A DNA stretch of 6,805 nucleotides from Lachnospiraceae bacterium (GTDB taxonomy: Bacteria > Bacillota > Clostridia > Lachnospirales > Lachnospiraceae): contig CAAGRM010000288.1 of NCBI GenBank assembly GCA_900772675.1, positions 1 to 6,805 on the forward strand, written 5' to 3'. Shown here piece by piece: positions 1 to 5,927 of the stretch. Made by a program: the position numbers and the translations under genes. Each line of letters starts with the position of its first letter. The first letter of the stretch is position 1. Under the pieces are notes generated by a model. It was not told the origin of the DNA, made no database searches, and saw nothing but the letters and a program-made list of their open reading frames with translations.

Positions 1-1
1 A

Positions 2-76
2 AAAAGACATGGAATTGTGGAGAAAAGTCTGGTAGAATACGTGTCGTGTGGAAAACCTTCCGTACAGAAAGGATGA
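2..76 (+). CDS. Possible 3' end of an upstream gene (partial, very uncertain)
   Basis: A reading frame is open from base 2 to a TGA at 74-76. It would end seven bases before the ATG of the HAD gene, a spacing typical of genes in one operon. Only 24 codons are visible and no family can be recognised. The same bases also carry a plausible extended -10 promoter, and another frame is also open here, so openness alone proves little. I list it because, if real, the HAD gene would be the last gene of a longer operon rather than a single-gene unit. Confidence 0.2.
   Translation, partial: KRHGIVEKSLVEYVSCGKPSVQKG
10..38 (+). promoter_or_regulatory. Candidate promoter for the HAD hydrolase gene
   Basis: A TAGAAT -10 box at 33-38 is preceded by TG at 30-31, giving an extended -10 (TGGTAGAAT). 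The -35 position (10-15, TGGAAT, 17-base spacer) is poor, as often seen with extended -10 promoters. Transcription would start near base 45, leaving a leader of about 38 bases. The core GTCTGGTA-AATA (27-39) recurs almost exactly in the esterase promoter at 2421-2433. It conflicts with the idea that this stretch is the end of an upstream gene. Confidence 0.45.
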
Positions 77-82
77 TGAAGG

Positions 83-793
83 ATGTATCAGAATTATATT
101 TTTGATTTATATGGAACCCTGGTAGATATACATACGAATGAAAAGAAAGCGTATCTCTGGAAAAAAATGAGCCTGTTCTTCGGCATGAAAGGGGCCGCCT
201 ATGAGCCGAAAGAACTCCGGATGGCGTATGAGACAAAAATCAAAGAGCAGGAGGCTGCACTTGGAATGGAATGCCGCGGCAGCCATGTACCGGAAATCGA
301 CATTGCCGATGTGTTCCGGCAGCTGTTTGAGGATCAAGCTGTTTCGGTAACGGAAGAAGAAATTGCGGATCTGGCGAAAATGTTCCGTGCGATTTCGATA
401 GAAGAACTGAAATTGTTCCCCGGCGTGCCGGAAATGCTGCAGCGTTTAAAAGACGCAGGAAAGAAGGTTTTTCTGCTGTCCAACGCACAGGCGCTTTTCA
501 CCGCGCCGGAAATTTCCCTGCTCGGCCTTACGAAATACTTTGACGGAATCCTGCTCTCATCGGATGCCGGTGTGAAAAAGCCGGATCCGGCGTTTTATGA
601 GATGCTGCTGAAGCAGTATCACCTCGATCCGGCAGAATGCCTGATGACAGGAAATGACGACATCGCTGACTGCCACGGTGCAGCCTCTGCCGGAATCGCA
701 AGCTGTTACGTGGCAACGCGCCAGTCACCGAAAATCAATGGTCCGCTGCCGGAAAACTGTGAGAAGATCGCGGCGATTGCAGAGTTGTTCTGA
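83..793 (+). CDS. HAD-superfamily hydrolase (YjjG/haloacid-dehalogenase-like) with atypical motif I
   Basis: This is a 236-residue cytosolic HAD-superfamily protein, probably a small-molecule hydrolase of unknown substrate. Motif I is D8-L-Y-G-T, so the nucleophilic Asp8 is present but Tyr10 replaces the second Asp that serves as acid/base in HAD phosphatases. Residues about 15-105 form a helical C1 cap insertion. Motif II is Ser133 in LLSNAQ. Motif III is Lys166 in KKPDP. Motif IV reads GNDDIAD (190-196), with Asn191 where Asp is usual and Asp196 retained. The length fits HAD enzymes with a C1 cap. The start at 83 has an AAAGGA ribosome site at 68-73; the ATGs at 73 and 76 are in other frames. 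The gene ends at a strong terminator shared with the convergent MATE gene. The family call is firm. Phosphatase, phosphoglycolate phosphatase-like or dehalogenase activity cannot be chosen from sequence. Confidence 0.9.
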   Translation: MYQNYIFDLYGTLVDIHTNEKKAYLWKKMSLFFGMKGAAYEPKELRMAYETKIKEQEAALGMECRGSHVPEIDIADVFRQLFEDQAVSVTEEEIADLAKMFRAISIEELKLFPGVPEMLQRLKDAGKKVFLLSNAQALFTAPEISLLGLTKYFDGILLSSDAGVKKPDPAFYEMLLKQYHLDPAECLMTGNDDIADCHGAASAGIASCYVATRQSPKINGPLPENCEKIAAIAELF

Positions 794-834
794 TTAAAGA
801 GCATTCAGCAGCACTCGTGAAAAAATAATGCGAA

Positions 835-884
835 AAAAGGGGCTGTCGCACTACGTTCATTTTCTTAGTGCAACAGCCCCTTTT
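835..884. terminator. Bidirectional intrinsic terminator between convergent HAD and MATE genes
   Basis: Arms 835-853 and 866-884 are 19 bases each and complementary except for one C-A mismatch (847/872), with a 12-base loop (854-865). The stem core is GGGGCTGT...ACAGCCCC. It is flanked by an A-run on the left and a T-run on the right, so RNA from either strand ends in G/C stem followed by U residues. It starts 41 bases after the HAD stop and lies 23 bases beyond the MATE stop on the other strand, so it can end both transcripts. Confidence 0.92.
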
Positions 885-907
885 GCTTATGTCCGGAAAG
901 GAATCCT

Positions 908-2269
908 TCAGTTTTTCCGCATTCCTTTATCCCATCGGAATTTCCGATAGCAGGCATAAATCAGAACACTGCATACCAGCCATCCCGCCGGATAACCAAG
1001 TGCAATCGGAATGATGGAATCAAATATATGAGACATCACAAACAGGTAAATCTGGCGGAACACGACGAAGCTTCCGAGCATTACGATCATTGGCGTTCTG
1101 GTGTCTCCTGCGCCACGCAGGACGTTGGAATAAACCTGGTTGACGCAGCAGAGAATGTAGAACGGGGAGAGCAGATACAGGAACAGGGTTCCGTAACGAA
1201 TCACAGCTGCCTCCTGGTTAAACAGATAGACCATTTGCGGAGCGAAAATCAGCAGAGGAATCATCATTACAATGGTTACAAGCTCAGCAAGCAGGAACGC
1301 GGTTGTAGCACCCTTTTTTGCACGGTCAATGTAGCTGGCACCGACGTTTTGTCCGGTGAAGGTAGTCGAAGCAAGACCAACGCTCATCATCGGCAGCATC
1401 ATAAACTGGTCGATTTTCATGCAGGCACTCCAGCCCGCCATAACATCCGAGCCGAATACATTGATGTAGGACTGTACGAAAACGTTGGAAACAGAAGTTA
1501 CCATCTGCTGGATCGCAGCCGGCAGTCCGACGCAGACGATGCGGTACAGCAAAGACCAGTCCATGCAGAGCTTTTTCCAACGGATGCGGTACGGGCCGTC
1601 TGTTGTGGTCAGCACATACAGCGTCAGAACCGCCGAAAGGCACTGTGCAATAACGGTTGCAAGCGCCACACCCTCGATTCCCATGCCGAAGGAAACGACA
1701 AACAAAAGATCGAGCACGGTATTGATAACAGCGGAAAAAATCAGGAAATACAGCGGATGGCGGGAATCGCCGACAGCGCGGAGAACGCCGGAGCCCATGT
1801 TATAGAACATCAGACCGGCAACACCGCCAAAGTAAATTTTAAGATACGTTGCTGACTCGCGGATGACGTCGTTCGGCGTACTCATCATGCGGAGCATGTA
1901 CGGTGTAATGAAGATGCCGAGAATAGTAAAGACAATAGAGAGAAAAAATGTCATCACCAGTGTCGTGCTGACGGTGCGGCTGACCTTTTCATCCGCCTTT
2001 GCGCCATAATACTGAGAGATAATGACACCGGCACCGGTGGAAAGTCCCATGAAAAAGCCGATCAGAGAATTGATGATCGGACCGACGGAGCCGACGGCGG
2101 CGAGTGCTTCCTTGCCGACAAAGTTGCCGACAACGATGCTGTCAACGGTGTTGTAAAGCTGCTGGAAGAGATTTCCGGCCATCAGCGGAAGCGAGAAGAG
2201 AAGAAGCTGTTTCCAGATAGAGCCCTGGGTCATATCGCGGGCTTTGCTCTTTTGTACTGTTTTCGTCAT
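908..2269 (-). CDS. MATE-family multidrug/cation antiporter
   Basis: This is a 453-residue polytopic inner-membrane protein of the MATE (multi antimicrobial extrusion) family, which exports organic cations or drugs in exchange for Na+ or H+. About twelve hydrophobic helices are visible, in two homologous halves. The halves show as paired motifs: SQYYGA (85-90) against GQNVGA (306-311), and GVLRAVGDSR (161-170) against NVLRGAGDTR (382-391). The N-terminal stretch LPLMAGNLFQQLYN followed by VDSIVVG with Asp43 is typical of clostridial members. I place the start at 2269 because AGGGG lies a few bases upstream, and because the longer frame reaching 2344 would begin upstream of the -10 box. It is transcribed alone, divergently from the esterase, and ends at the shared terminator. 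The substrate cannot be told; a NorM/DinF-like label is as far as sequence goes. Confidence 0.95.
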   Translation of the reverse strand: MTKTVQKSKARDMTQGSIWKQLLLFSLPLMAGNLFQQLYNTVDSIVVGNFVGKEALAAVGSVGPIINSLIGFFMGLSTGAGVIISQYYGAKADEKVSRTVSTTLVMTFFLSIVFTILGIFITPYMLRMMSTPNDVIRESATYLKIYFGGVAGLMFYNMGSGVLRAVGDSRHPLYFLIFSAVINTVLDLLFVVSFGMGIEGVALATVIAQCLSAVLTLYVLTTTDGPYRIRWKKLCMDWSLLYRIVCVGLPAAIQQMVTSVSNVFVQSYINVFGSDVMAGWSACMKIDQFMMLPMMSVGLASTTFTGQNVGASYIDRAKKGATTAFLLAELVTIVMMIPLLIFAPQMVYLFNQEAAVIRYGTLFLYLLSPFYILCCVNQVYSNVLRGAGDTRTPMIVMLGSFVVFRQIYLFVMSHIFDSIIPIALGYPAGWLVCSVLIYACYRKFRWDKGMRKN

Positions 2270-2308
2270 AGTAGTCCCCTTTTTTACGTTGATTTTACCT
2301 TCTTTTTT

Positions 2309-2337
2309 ATTGTAGCACTTTGAAGTTGTGATGGAAA
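2309..2337 (-). promoter_or_regulatory. Promoter of the MATE gene
   Basis: On the minus strand there is a -35-like TTTCCA (2337-2332), a 17-base spacer and TACAAT (2314-2309). A TG sits one base upstream of the -10 (2317-2316), giving an extended -10. Transcription would start near 2302, about 33 bases before the ATG at 2269. The -35 box lies inside an imperfect inverted repeat at 2331-2344 (ATGGA, four bases, TCCAT), which could bind a repressor. No regulator gene is adjacent, so that role is speculative. Confidence 0.65.
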
Positions 2338-2403
2338 TATCCATTTTTGACGCGATTTTCGGACTTTATTGATATAAACAGCCGAAAATAAAAGTGAAAA
2401 GAA

Positions 2404-2432
2404 TTGTTTCTGAAAAAATTGTCTGGTATAAT
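2404..2432 (+). promoter_or_regulatory. Promoter of the carboxylesterase gene
   Basis: A perfect TATAAT (2427-2432) is preceded by TG at 2424-2425, giving TGGTATAAT. At the -35 position with a 17-base spacer is TTGTTT (2404-2409). Transcription should start near 2439-2441, giving an mRNA leader of about 128 bases, unusually long compared with the other promoters in this window. Its -35 lies about 67 bases from that of the divergent MATE promoter. Confidence 0.75.
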
Positions 2433-2441
2433 AAGGAGCAG

Positions 2442-2561
2442 ATGCGTAAATGCAAAAACAACAGATGCTTCAAAGACCGGTGCAAAAACGGAACGATCAG
2501 GGGGATTTTGCGGTGGCTTTTTGGAAGCTGCGCGTCACAGAACAGGATAGAAAGAAGGTAG
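2442..2561 (+). CDS. Possible 39-codon leader peptide (cysteine- and basic-rich)
   Basis: The frame ATG CGT AAA TGC ... TAG is open across the esterase leader and stops just after the esterase ribosome site. The product would be strongly basic with four Cys. The AAGGAG at 2433-2438 is only three bases from this ATG and lies at or before the expected transcription start, so translation is doubtful. The overlapping frame from ATG 2450 (see the entry at 2450-2608) is an alternative. No similarity to a known peptide is recognised. Confidence 0.12.
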   Translation: MRKCKNNRCFKDRCKNGTIRGILRWLFGSCASQNRIERR

Positions 2562-2608
2562 CTGAAATATGGGAGATTATTTTGTATGCAGTAAAACAGA
2601 TCCGGTAG
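2450..2608 (+). CDS. Possible 52-codon upstream frame overlapping the esterase start
   Basis: This frame runs from ATG 2450 to TAG 2606-2608 and overlaps the first 40 bases of the esterase gene in another frame. AAGGAG at 2433-2438 is eleven bases upstream, but it probably lies at or before the promoter's start point, so it may not be in the mRNA. If translated, it would be translationally coupled to the esterase. The product is Gln/Lys-rich without a recognisable domain. It may be chance. Confidence 0.15.
   Translation: MQKQQMLQRPVQKRNDQGDFAVAFWKLRVTEQDRKKVAEIWEIILYAVKQIR
2467..2528 (+). promoter_or_regulatory. Long imperfect hairpin in the esterase mRNA leader
   Basis: GCTTC (2467-2471) pairs with GAAGC (2524-2528). 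Pairing continues through AAAGA with TTTTT, and CCG with TGG, across single-base bulges at 2523 and 2517. After one G-G mismatch, TGCAAAA (2481-2487) pairs with TTTTGCG (2506-2512). In all there are about 20 pairs, three of them G-U, closing an 18-base G-rich loop (2488-2505). No U-run follows, so it is not a simple terminator. It ends 24 bases before the AGAAGG ribosome site of the esterase. It matches no riboswitch class I recognise. Confidence 0.4.
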
Positions 2609-4143
2609 TAGAGACAAAAGCAGGAAAGGTACGCGGTTTCCGGCTGAACACGACGTATGCGTTTCATGGAATCCATTACGCCGAGGCAGACCGTTTCCAG
2701 ATGCCGCAGCCGGTGAAACCGTGGAAAGGAATCAAAAATGCGCTGGCGTATGGGTATGTATGCCCGCTTTTAAAGCAGGATGAGCCGAACATGGAAGTGC
2801 TGGTACCACATCGTTACTGGCCGCAGGACGAGCATTGCCAGAACCTGAATGTCTGGACACAGAGTCTTGATCCGGATGCGAAAAAGCCGGTCATGGTATG
2901 GCTCCACGGCGGCGGCTTCAGCGCCGGCTCTGCGATTGAGCATGTGGCATATGAGGGGGATCACTTAAGCGAGTTCGGAGATGTCGTTGTTGTTTCCGTG
3001 AACCACCGGCTGAATATCCTCGGTTATCTCGATCTCTCGCCGTTTGGCGAAAAATACAAAAATTCTGCGAATGCAGGAAACGCAGATATGGTAGCTGCAT
3101 TGCAGTGGGTACATGACAATATCGCGGCATTCGGCGGAGACCCGGAGAATGTTACGATTTTCGGCCAGTCCGGCGGCGGTATGAAGGTGGCAACGCTGAT
3201 GAATACGCCGGCAGCAGACGGCCTGTTCCAGAAGGGTATCATCGAGAGCGGTGTTTATGAGGCAAAGGTTTATCAGAAAGAGGACGGAGACGGCACCGCG
3301 ATTGTGAAGGCTCTGTTAAAAGAACTGAATCTGGACGAGTCCGAGGTGGAGAAACTTGAGACGATCCCGTATTATGAGCTGTCAAATGCGTACAATAAAG
3401 TTGAGGCAGAGGTTGCTGCGAAAGGCTGCTATATCGGACAGGGACCGATGGAGAATGGCTGGTTCCACGGAAATCCGATCAAGTGCGGATTTACGGATCA
3501 CGCCAAAACGATTCCTGTGCTGGCAGGAACCAACATCGGTGAGTTTGATTTTGGACCGGTTGTGCCGGGAAAACATGAGATGAACCGTGAGGAACAGATT
3601 GCGTTCCTGACGAGAAAATATGGAGATGCAACGCCGGAGCTGATTTCTCTTTTTGAAAAAGCATATCCGGACAAAACAATTGCCGACCTGTGGTCTGTGG
3701 ATACGTTCTTCCGTCCGGCAACGATCGAATTCATTCGTCAGAAATCGGAGTTTACAGAAGCGCCGACCTATTCCTATCAGTTTACCTATGAATTCCCGAT
3801 CGATGGCGGAAAAGCCGCATGGCATTGTGCCGAAATTCCATTCGTATTCCATAACATCGACCGCATCGCCGTATGTAATGTCCCGGGCGAAACAGACCGT
3901 CTGCAGGAGCGTATGGCCACCGCCTGGATCAACTTTGCCCGCTACGGAAGCCCGGAAACCCCATCCCTTCCGAACTGGCCGGCATGCACCCCGGGGGATG
4001 AGGCAACCATGATTTTCGACAGAACCTGTGAAATCCGCCGCAACTTCGATCACGAGCTGGTGAAAAAATTGGTGGGAACCGAGTATAACCCGATGACACC
4101 GGTTGTGGAAGATGAGGAAGAGGACGCGTTCTTTATTCATTGA
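2569..4143 (+). CDS. Type-B carboxylesterase (alpha/beta hydrolase)
   Basis: This 524-residue cytosolic esterase belongs to the carboxylesterase/para-nitrobenzyl esterase/cholinesterase family and hydrolyses carboxylic esters; the natural substrate is unknown. The oxyanion loop is HGGGF (113-117). The nucleophile elbow is GQSGGG with Ser201, where most relatives have GESAGG. The acid is Glu325 in GTNIGEF, and the base is His419 in AWHCAEIPFVF. The second family signature appears as DEHCQNLNVW (87-96). The triad is complete, so activity is expected. There is no signal peptide. The C-terminus ends in an acidic tail (VEDEEEDA, 513-520). AGAAGG at 2553-2558 lies ten bases before the ATG. The gene is a single unit with its own promoter and terminator, facing away from the MATE gene. 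A link between the two, such as detoxifying and exporting one compound, is possible but unsupported. Confidence 0.95.
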   Translation: MGDYFVCSKTDPVVETKAGKVRGFRLNTTYAFHGIHYAEADRFQMPQPVKPWKGIKNALAYGYVCPLLKQDEPNMEVLVPHRYWPQDEHCQNLNVWTQSLDPDAKKPVMVWLHGGGFSAGSAIEHVAYEGDHLSEFGDVVVVSVNHRLNILGYLDLSPFGEKYKNSANAGNADMVAALQWVHDNIAAFGGDPENVTIFGQSGGGMKVATLMNTPAADGLFQKGIIESGVYEAKVYQKEDGDGTAIVKALLKELNLDESEVEKLETIPYYELSNAYNKVEAEVAAKGCYIGQGPMENGWFHGNPIKCGFTDHAKTIPVLAGTNIGEFDFGPVVPGKHEMNREEQIAFLTRKYGDATPELISLFEKAYPDKTIADLWSVDTFFRPATIEFIRQKSEFTEAPTYSYQFTYEFPIDGGKAAWHCAEIPFVFHNIDRIAVCNVPGETDRLQERMATAWINFARYGSPETPSLPNWPACTPGDEATMIFDRTCEIRRNFDHELVKKLVGTEYNPMTPVVEDEEEDAFFIH

Positions 4144-4172
4144 GGAAAAGCAGGAATTCAGAACAGAAAGCG

Positions 4173-4210
4173 GAAATAAAAATCAGAAATAAAAAGCAAA
4201 ATAAAAAGCA
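4173..4210 (+). repeat. Short purine-rich tandem repeat in the esterase mRNA trailer
   Basis: There are three successive units of 13, 13 and 12 bases: GAAATAAAAATCA (4173-4185), GAAATAAAAAGCA (4186-4198) and AAATAAAAAGCA (4199-4210). The whole stretch from the stop codon to the terminator (4144-4230) is almost free of pyrimidines on this strand. It probably arose by replication slippage. There are no spacers, so it is not CRISPR. No function is evident. Confidence 0.75.
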
Positions 4211-4229
4211 AAAACAGAAGTGAAAAACA

Positions 4230-4280
4230 AAATCCGGAACGGATCGAAAATCGGAGACCGTTCCGGATTTCATTTTTTTT
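4230..4280 (+). terminator. Intrinsic terminator after the carboxylesterase gene
   Basis: A perfect 13-base stem (4230-4242 with 4258-4270, core TCCGGAACGG...CCGTTCCGGA) closes a 15-base loop. It is followed by CA and eight T residues (4273-4280). It starts 86 bases after the esterase stop and separates that transcript from the regulator operon. The opposite strand also has a T-rich tail (TTTTGTTTTT), so it could work both ways, though no convergent gene is present here. Confidence 0.93.
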
Positions 4281-4331
4281 GAAATGGTTGCGGCTCCGGC
4301 GTTTCCGGGAACGGTTTTGAGCGGCAAAAGC

Positions 4332-4361
4332 TATACAATTTTAAACGAAAAATGGTATAAT
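4332..4361 (+). promoter_or_regulatory. Promoter of the response regulator-sensor kinase operon
   Basis: There is a TATAAT -10 at 4356-4361 with TG at 4353-4354 (extended -10) and TATACA at 4332-4337 as a -35, with an 18-base spacer. Transcription would begin near 4368, giving a leader of about 35 bases before the ATG at 4403. An imperfect palindrome, GTTTCCGGGAAC (4301-4312), lies about 20 bases upstream of the -35. It might be an activator site, but this is weak. Confidence 0.75.
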
Positions 4362-4402
4362 AGAAACAATATGTAATGCTGCTTAGAAAGAGGATTAACT
4401 AC

Positions 4403-5926
4403 ATGTACACATATCTGATTGTAGATGACGAAATGATAGAGCGAAAGGGAATTCGGATGTTGCTTTCGCGGATGAATATCCGGGAAAATATTCTGGAGGC
4501 CTCCAATGGGGAGGAGGCACTGGAGGTGTTTGAAAAAGAGAAGATAGACGTACTGCTGACCGACATCAATATGCCGTTCATGGATGGAATTGAGCTTCTT
4601 TCCCGGATTCATGAGGAGTATCCGGGGACGGAAACGGTGATTTTCAGTGGGTATGATGAGTTTTCCTACGCAAAAAAGGCGATTTCCTACGGTGTTTCCG
4701 CCTATATTTTAAAACCGGTCAACCCGGAGGAATTTGAAAAGGTGGTTGGTGAAATCACTGAAAAGCTTGCAAAGAGTGAGCGCGAGGAAAAACGGAAGGA
4801 CGAAAGCATGGAATTTCTGCGGGAGCATTTGCTGTATCTGATGGTCAATGGGCAGAGCCGCAGCGCAATGCAGGAGAAAGCGCAGATGCTTCTCGACATG
4901 AGCTTTGTCCGGGATTTCTGCCGTATGGTACTGCTGGAGTGTGCCAACAACTATTTTGAACAGGTAAACAGCGAACAGATTGAAAAGATGCAGAGCGATT
5001 TGCAGATGCCGTTTCACTATCTGAACCTGAACCCACAGCAGTCCATTCTGTTTTTTGACGAGGAGCCGGATGGCGGCTGGGAAGCGTTCGGACGGAAGCT
5101 GTACCGGTATATCCGCGAAATGTGGGATCAGGAATGCTTTCTGGCCGTGTCGGGTGAGATCACGCCGGACGGTGAGCTTTACGATGCATTTGCACAGACG
5201 GAGCAGCTCATGGAACGTCGCTTTTATCACACGGGAAACCACGTTTTTCTTCCCTTTCAGGAGGAGCAGTCCGAGGTGCTGGTGCAGATTGATGCTGAAA
5301 TCCTGATCCGCCAGATCCAGCAGGACATCCGCATGAAGGATCTGGAGAGCCTGCGTGAACACTTTGACCAGTTCTGCGAGAAGTATGAGCACCAGACGAT
5401 TTTTTCCCAGATTTACATCAAATTTATGTTTTCCAACTTATTGAAAGAGATTTACGACAATCTCGAGAGAAAAGATGAGCGGGAGCTGGATCGTGAGATT
5501 GATGCCCTGTATCACAGCAGCAACATGGCCGGTGTGATTCAGGCGGTCCGTATGGGTATTGACCGGCTCGAAACGGTTTTCCGCGCGGATGGTGGTGTTG
5601 CGAAACGCAGAGAAGTCGAGCAGATCAAACAGTATATCCGTGAGAACTATTCTGACAGCGGCATGGGCGTTGACCAGCTGGCACGCGAAGTCGGCATGAC
5701 ACCGAATTACCTGAGCAGCATTTTCAAGAAAAATACAGGAGAAAACCTGAGCCGCTACTTAAAAGGCTTCCGTATGGAGCGCGCACGGGAGATGCTCGAA
5801 AATACAAACGAAAAAATCGGCGTAATCTGCGAGAAATGCGGTTTTGTGAATGTGTCCTATTTCTGTCAGAGCTTCCGCGAATATTTTGGAATCAGCCCGC
5901 AGAAATACCGGGATCAGGGGGAGTAA
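4403..5926 (+). CDS. YesN-like response regulator (REC + AraC-type DNA-binding domain)
   Basis: This is a 507-residue cytosolic transcription regulator. The receiver domain (about 1-125) has acidic Asp8/Asp9, phospho-acceptor Asp54 in LLTDINMP, Ser82 in FSGYDEF and Lys104 in YILKPV, so all residues for phosphotransfer are present. A region of about 130-390 has no motif I can name; in relatives the middle part is variable. Residues about 405-503 form an AraC/XylS double helix-turn-helix, with VDQLAREVGMTPNYLSSIFK (423-442) as the first HTH and the SPQKYR ending typical of the family. The start at 4403 is chosen for AGAGGA at 4389-4394, eight bases upstream. The in-frame ATG at 4376 lacks a ribosome site and sits almost at the transcription start. 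The partner kinase gene starts one base after the stop. Targets are probably sugar-uptake or utilisation genes, by analogy with other YesN proteins. Confidence 0.95.
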   Translation: MYTYLIVDDEMIERKGIRMLLSRMNIRENILEASNGEEALEVFEKEKIDVLLTDINMPFMDGIELLSRIHEEYPGTETVIFSGYDEFSYAKKAISYGVSAYILKPVNPEEFEKVVGEITEKLAKSEREEKRKDESMEFLREHLLYLMVNGQSRSAMQEKAQMLLDMSFVRDFCRMVLLECANNYFEQVNSEQIEKMQSDLQMPFHYLNLNPQQSILFFDEEPDGGWEAFGRKLYRYIREMWDQECFLAVSGEITPDGELYDAFAQTEQLMERRFYHTGNHVFLPFQEEQSEVLVQIDAEILIRQIQQDIRMKDLESLREHFDQFCEKYEHQTIFSQIYIKFMFSNLLKEIYDNLERKDERELDREIDALYHSSNMAGVIQAVRMGIDRLETVFRADGGVAKRREVEQIKQYIRENYSDSGMGVDQLAREVGMTPNYLSSIFKKNTGENLSRYLKGFRMERAREMLENTNEKIGVICEKCGFVNVSYFCQSFREYFGISPQKYRDQGE

Positions 5927-5927
5927 G

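Noticed and set aside
1028..1855. 275-codon plus-strand frame inside the MATE gene
   Set aside because: It is antisense to a clearly recognisable transporter, and its product is rich in His, Arg and Gln with no domain. It is a shadow of the codon pattern of the real gene.
2270..2344. 25-residue N-terminal extension of the MATE protein, starting at 2344
   Set aside because: The extension contains the -10 box of the gene's promoter, lacks a ribosome site and is not hydrophobic. The start at 2269 has AGGGG at proper spacing.
2366..2617. 83-codon minus-strand frame in the divergent control region
   Set aside because: It runs against the esterase promoter, leader and start codon, with a Leu/Phe/Ser-rich product and no ribosome site. 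It reflects the A-rich plus strand.
3382..4140. 252-codon minus-strand frame opposite the esterase
   Set aside because: It overlaps the catalytic half of a complete esterase gene, has no ribosome site or promoter I can see, and resembles no family.
4173..4210. CRISPR-like repeats
   Set aside because: The units are adjacent, only 12-13 bases and A-rich, with no unique spacers and no cas genes.
4301..4314. A third copy of the terminator arm (CCGGGAACGG) as an antiterminator
   Set aside because: It lies downstream of the T-run, so it would not be transcribed before termination is decided. The match also has an extra G. At most it is a weak palindrome upstream of the regulator promoter.
4376..4402. 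Nine-residue N-terminal extension of the response regulator
   Set aside because: There is no ribosome site before ATG 4376, while ATG 4403 has AGAGGA and gives the usual receiver-domain N-terminus.
4709..5392. 227-codon minus-strand frame opposite the response regulator
   Set aside because: It is the complement of a well-supported coding region. The Leu/His-rich product is typical of antisense shadows.
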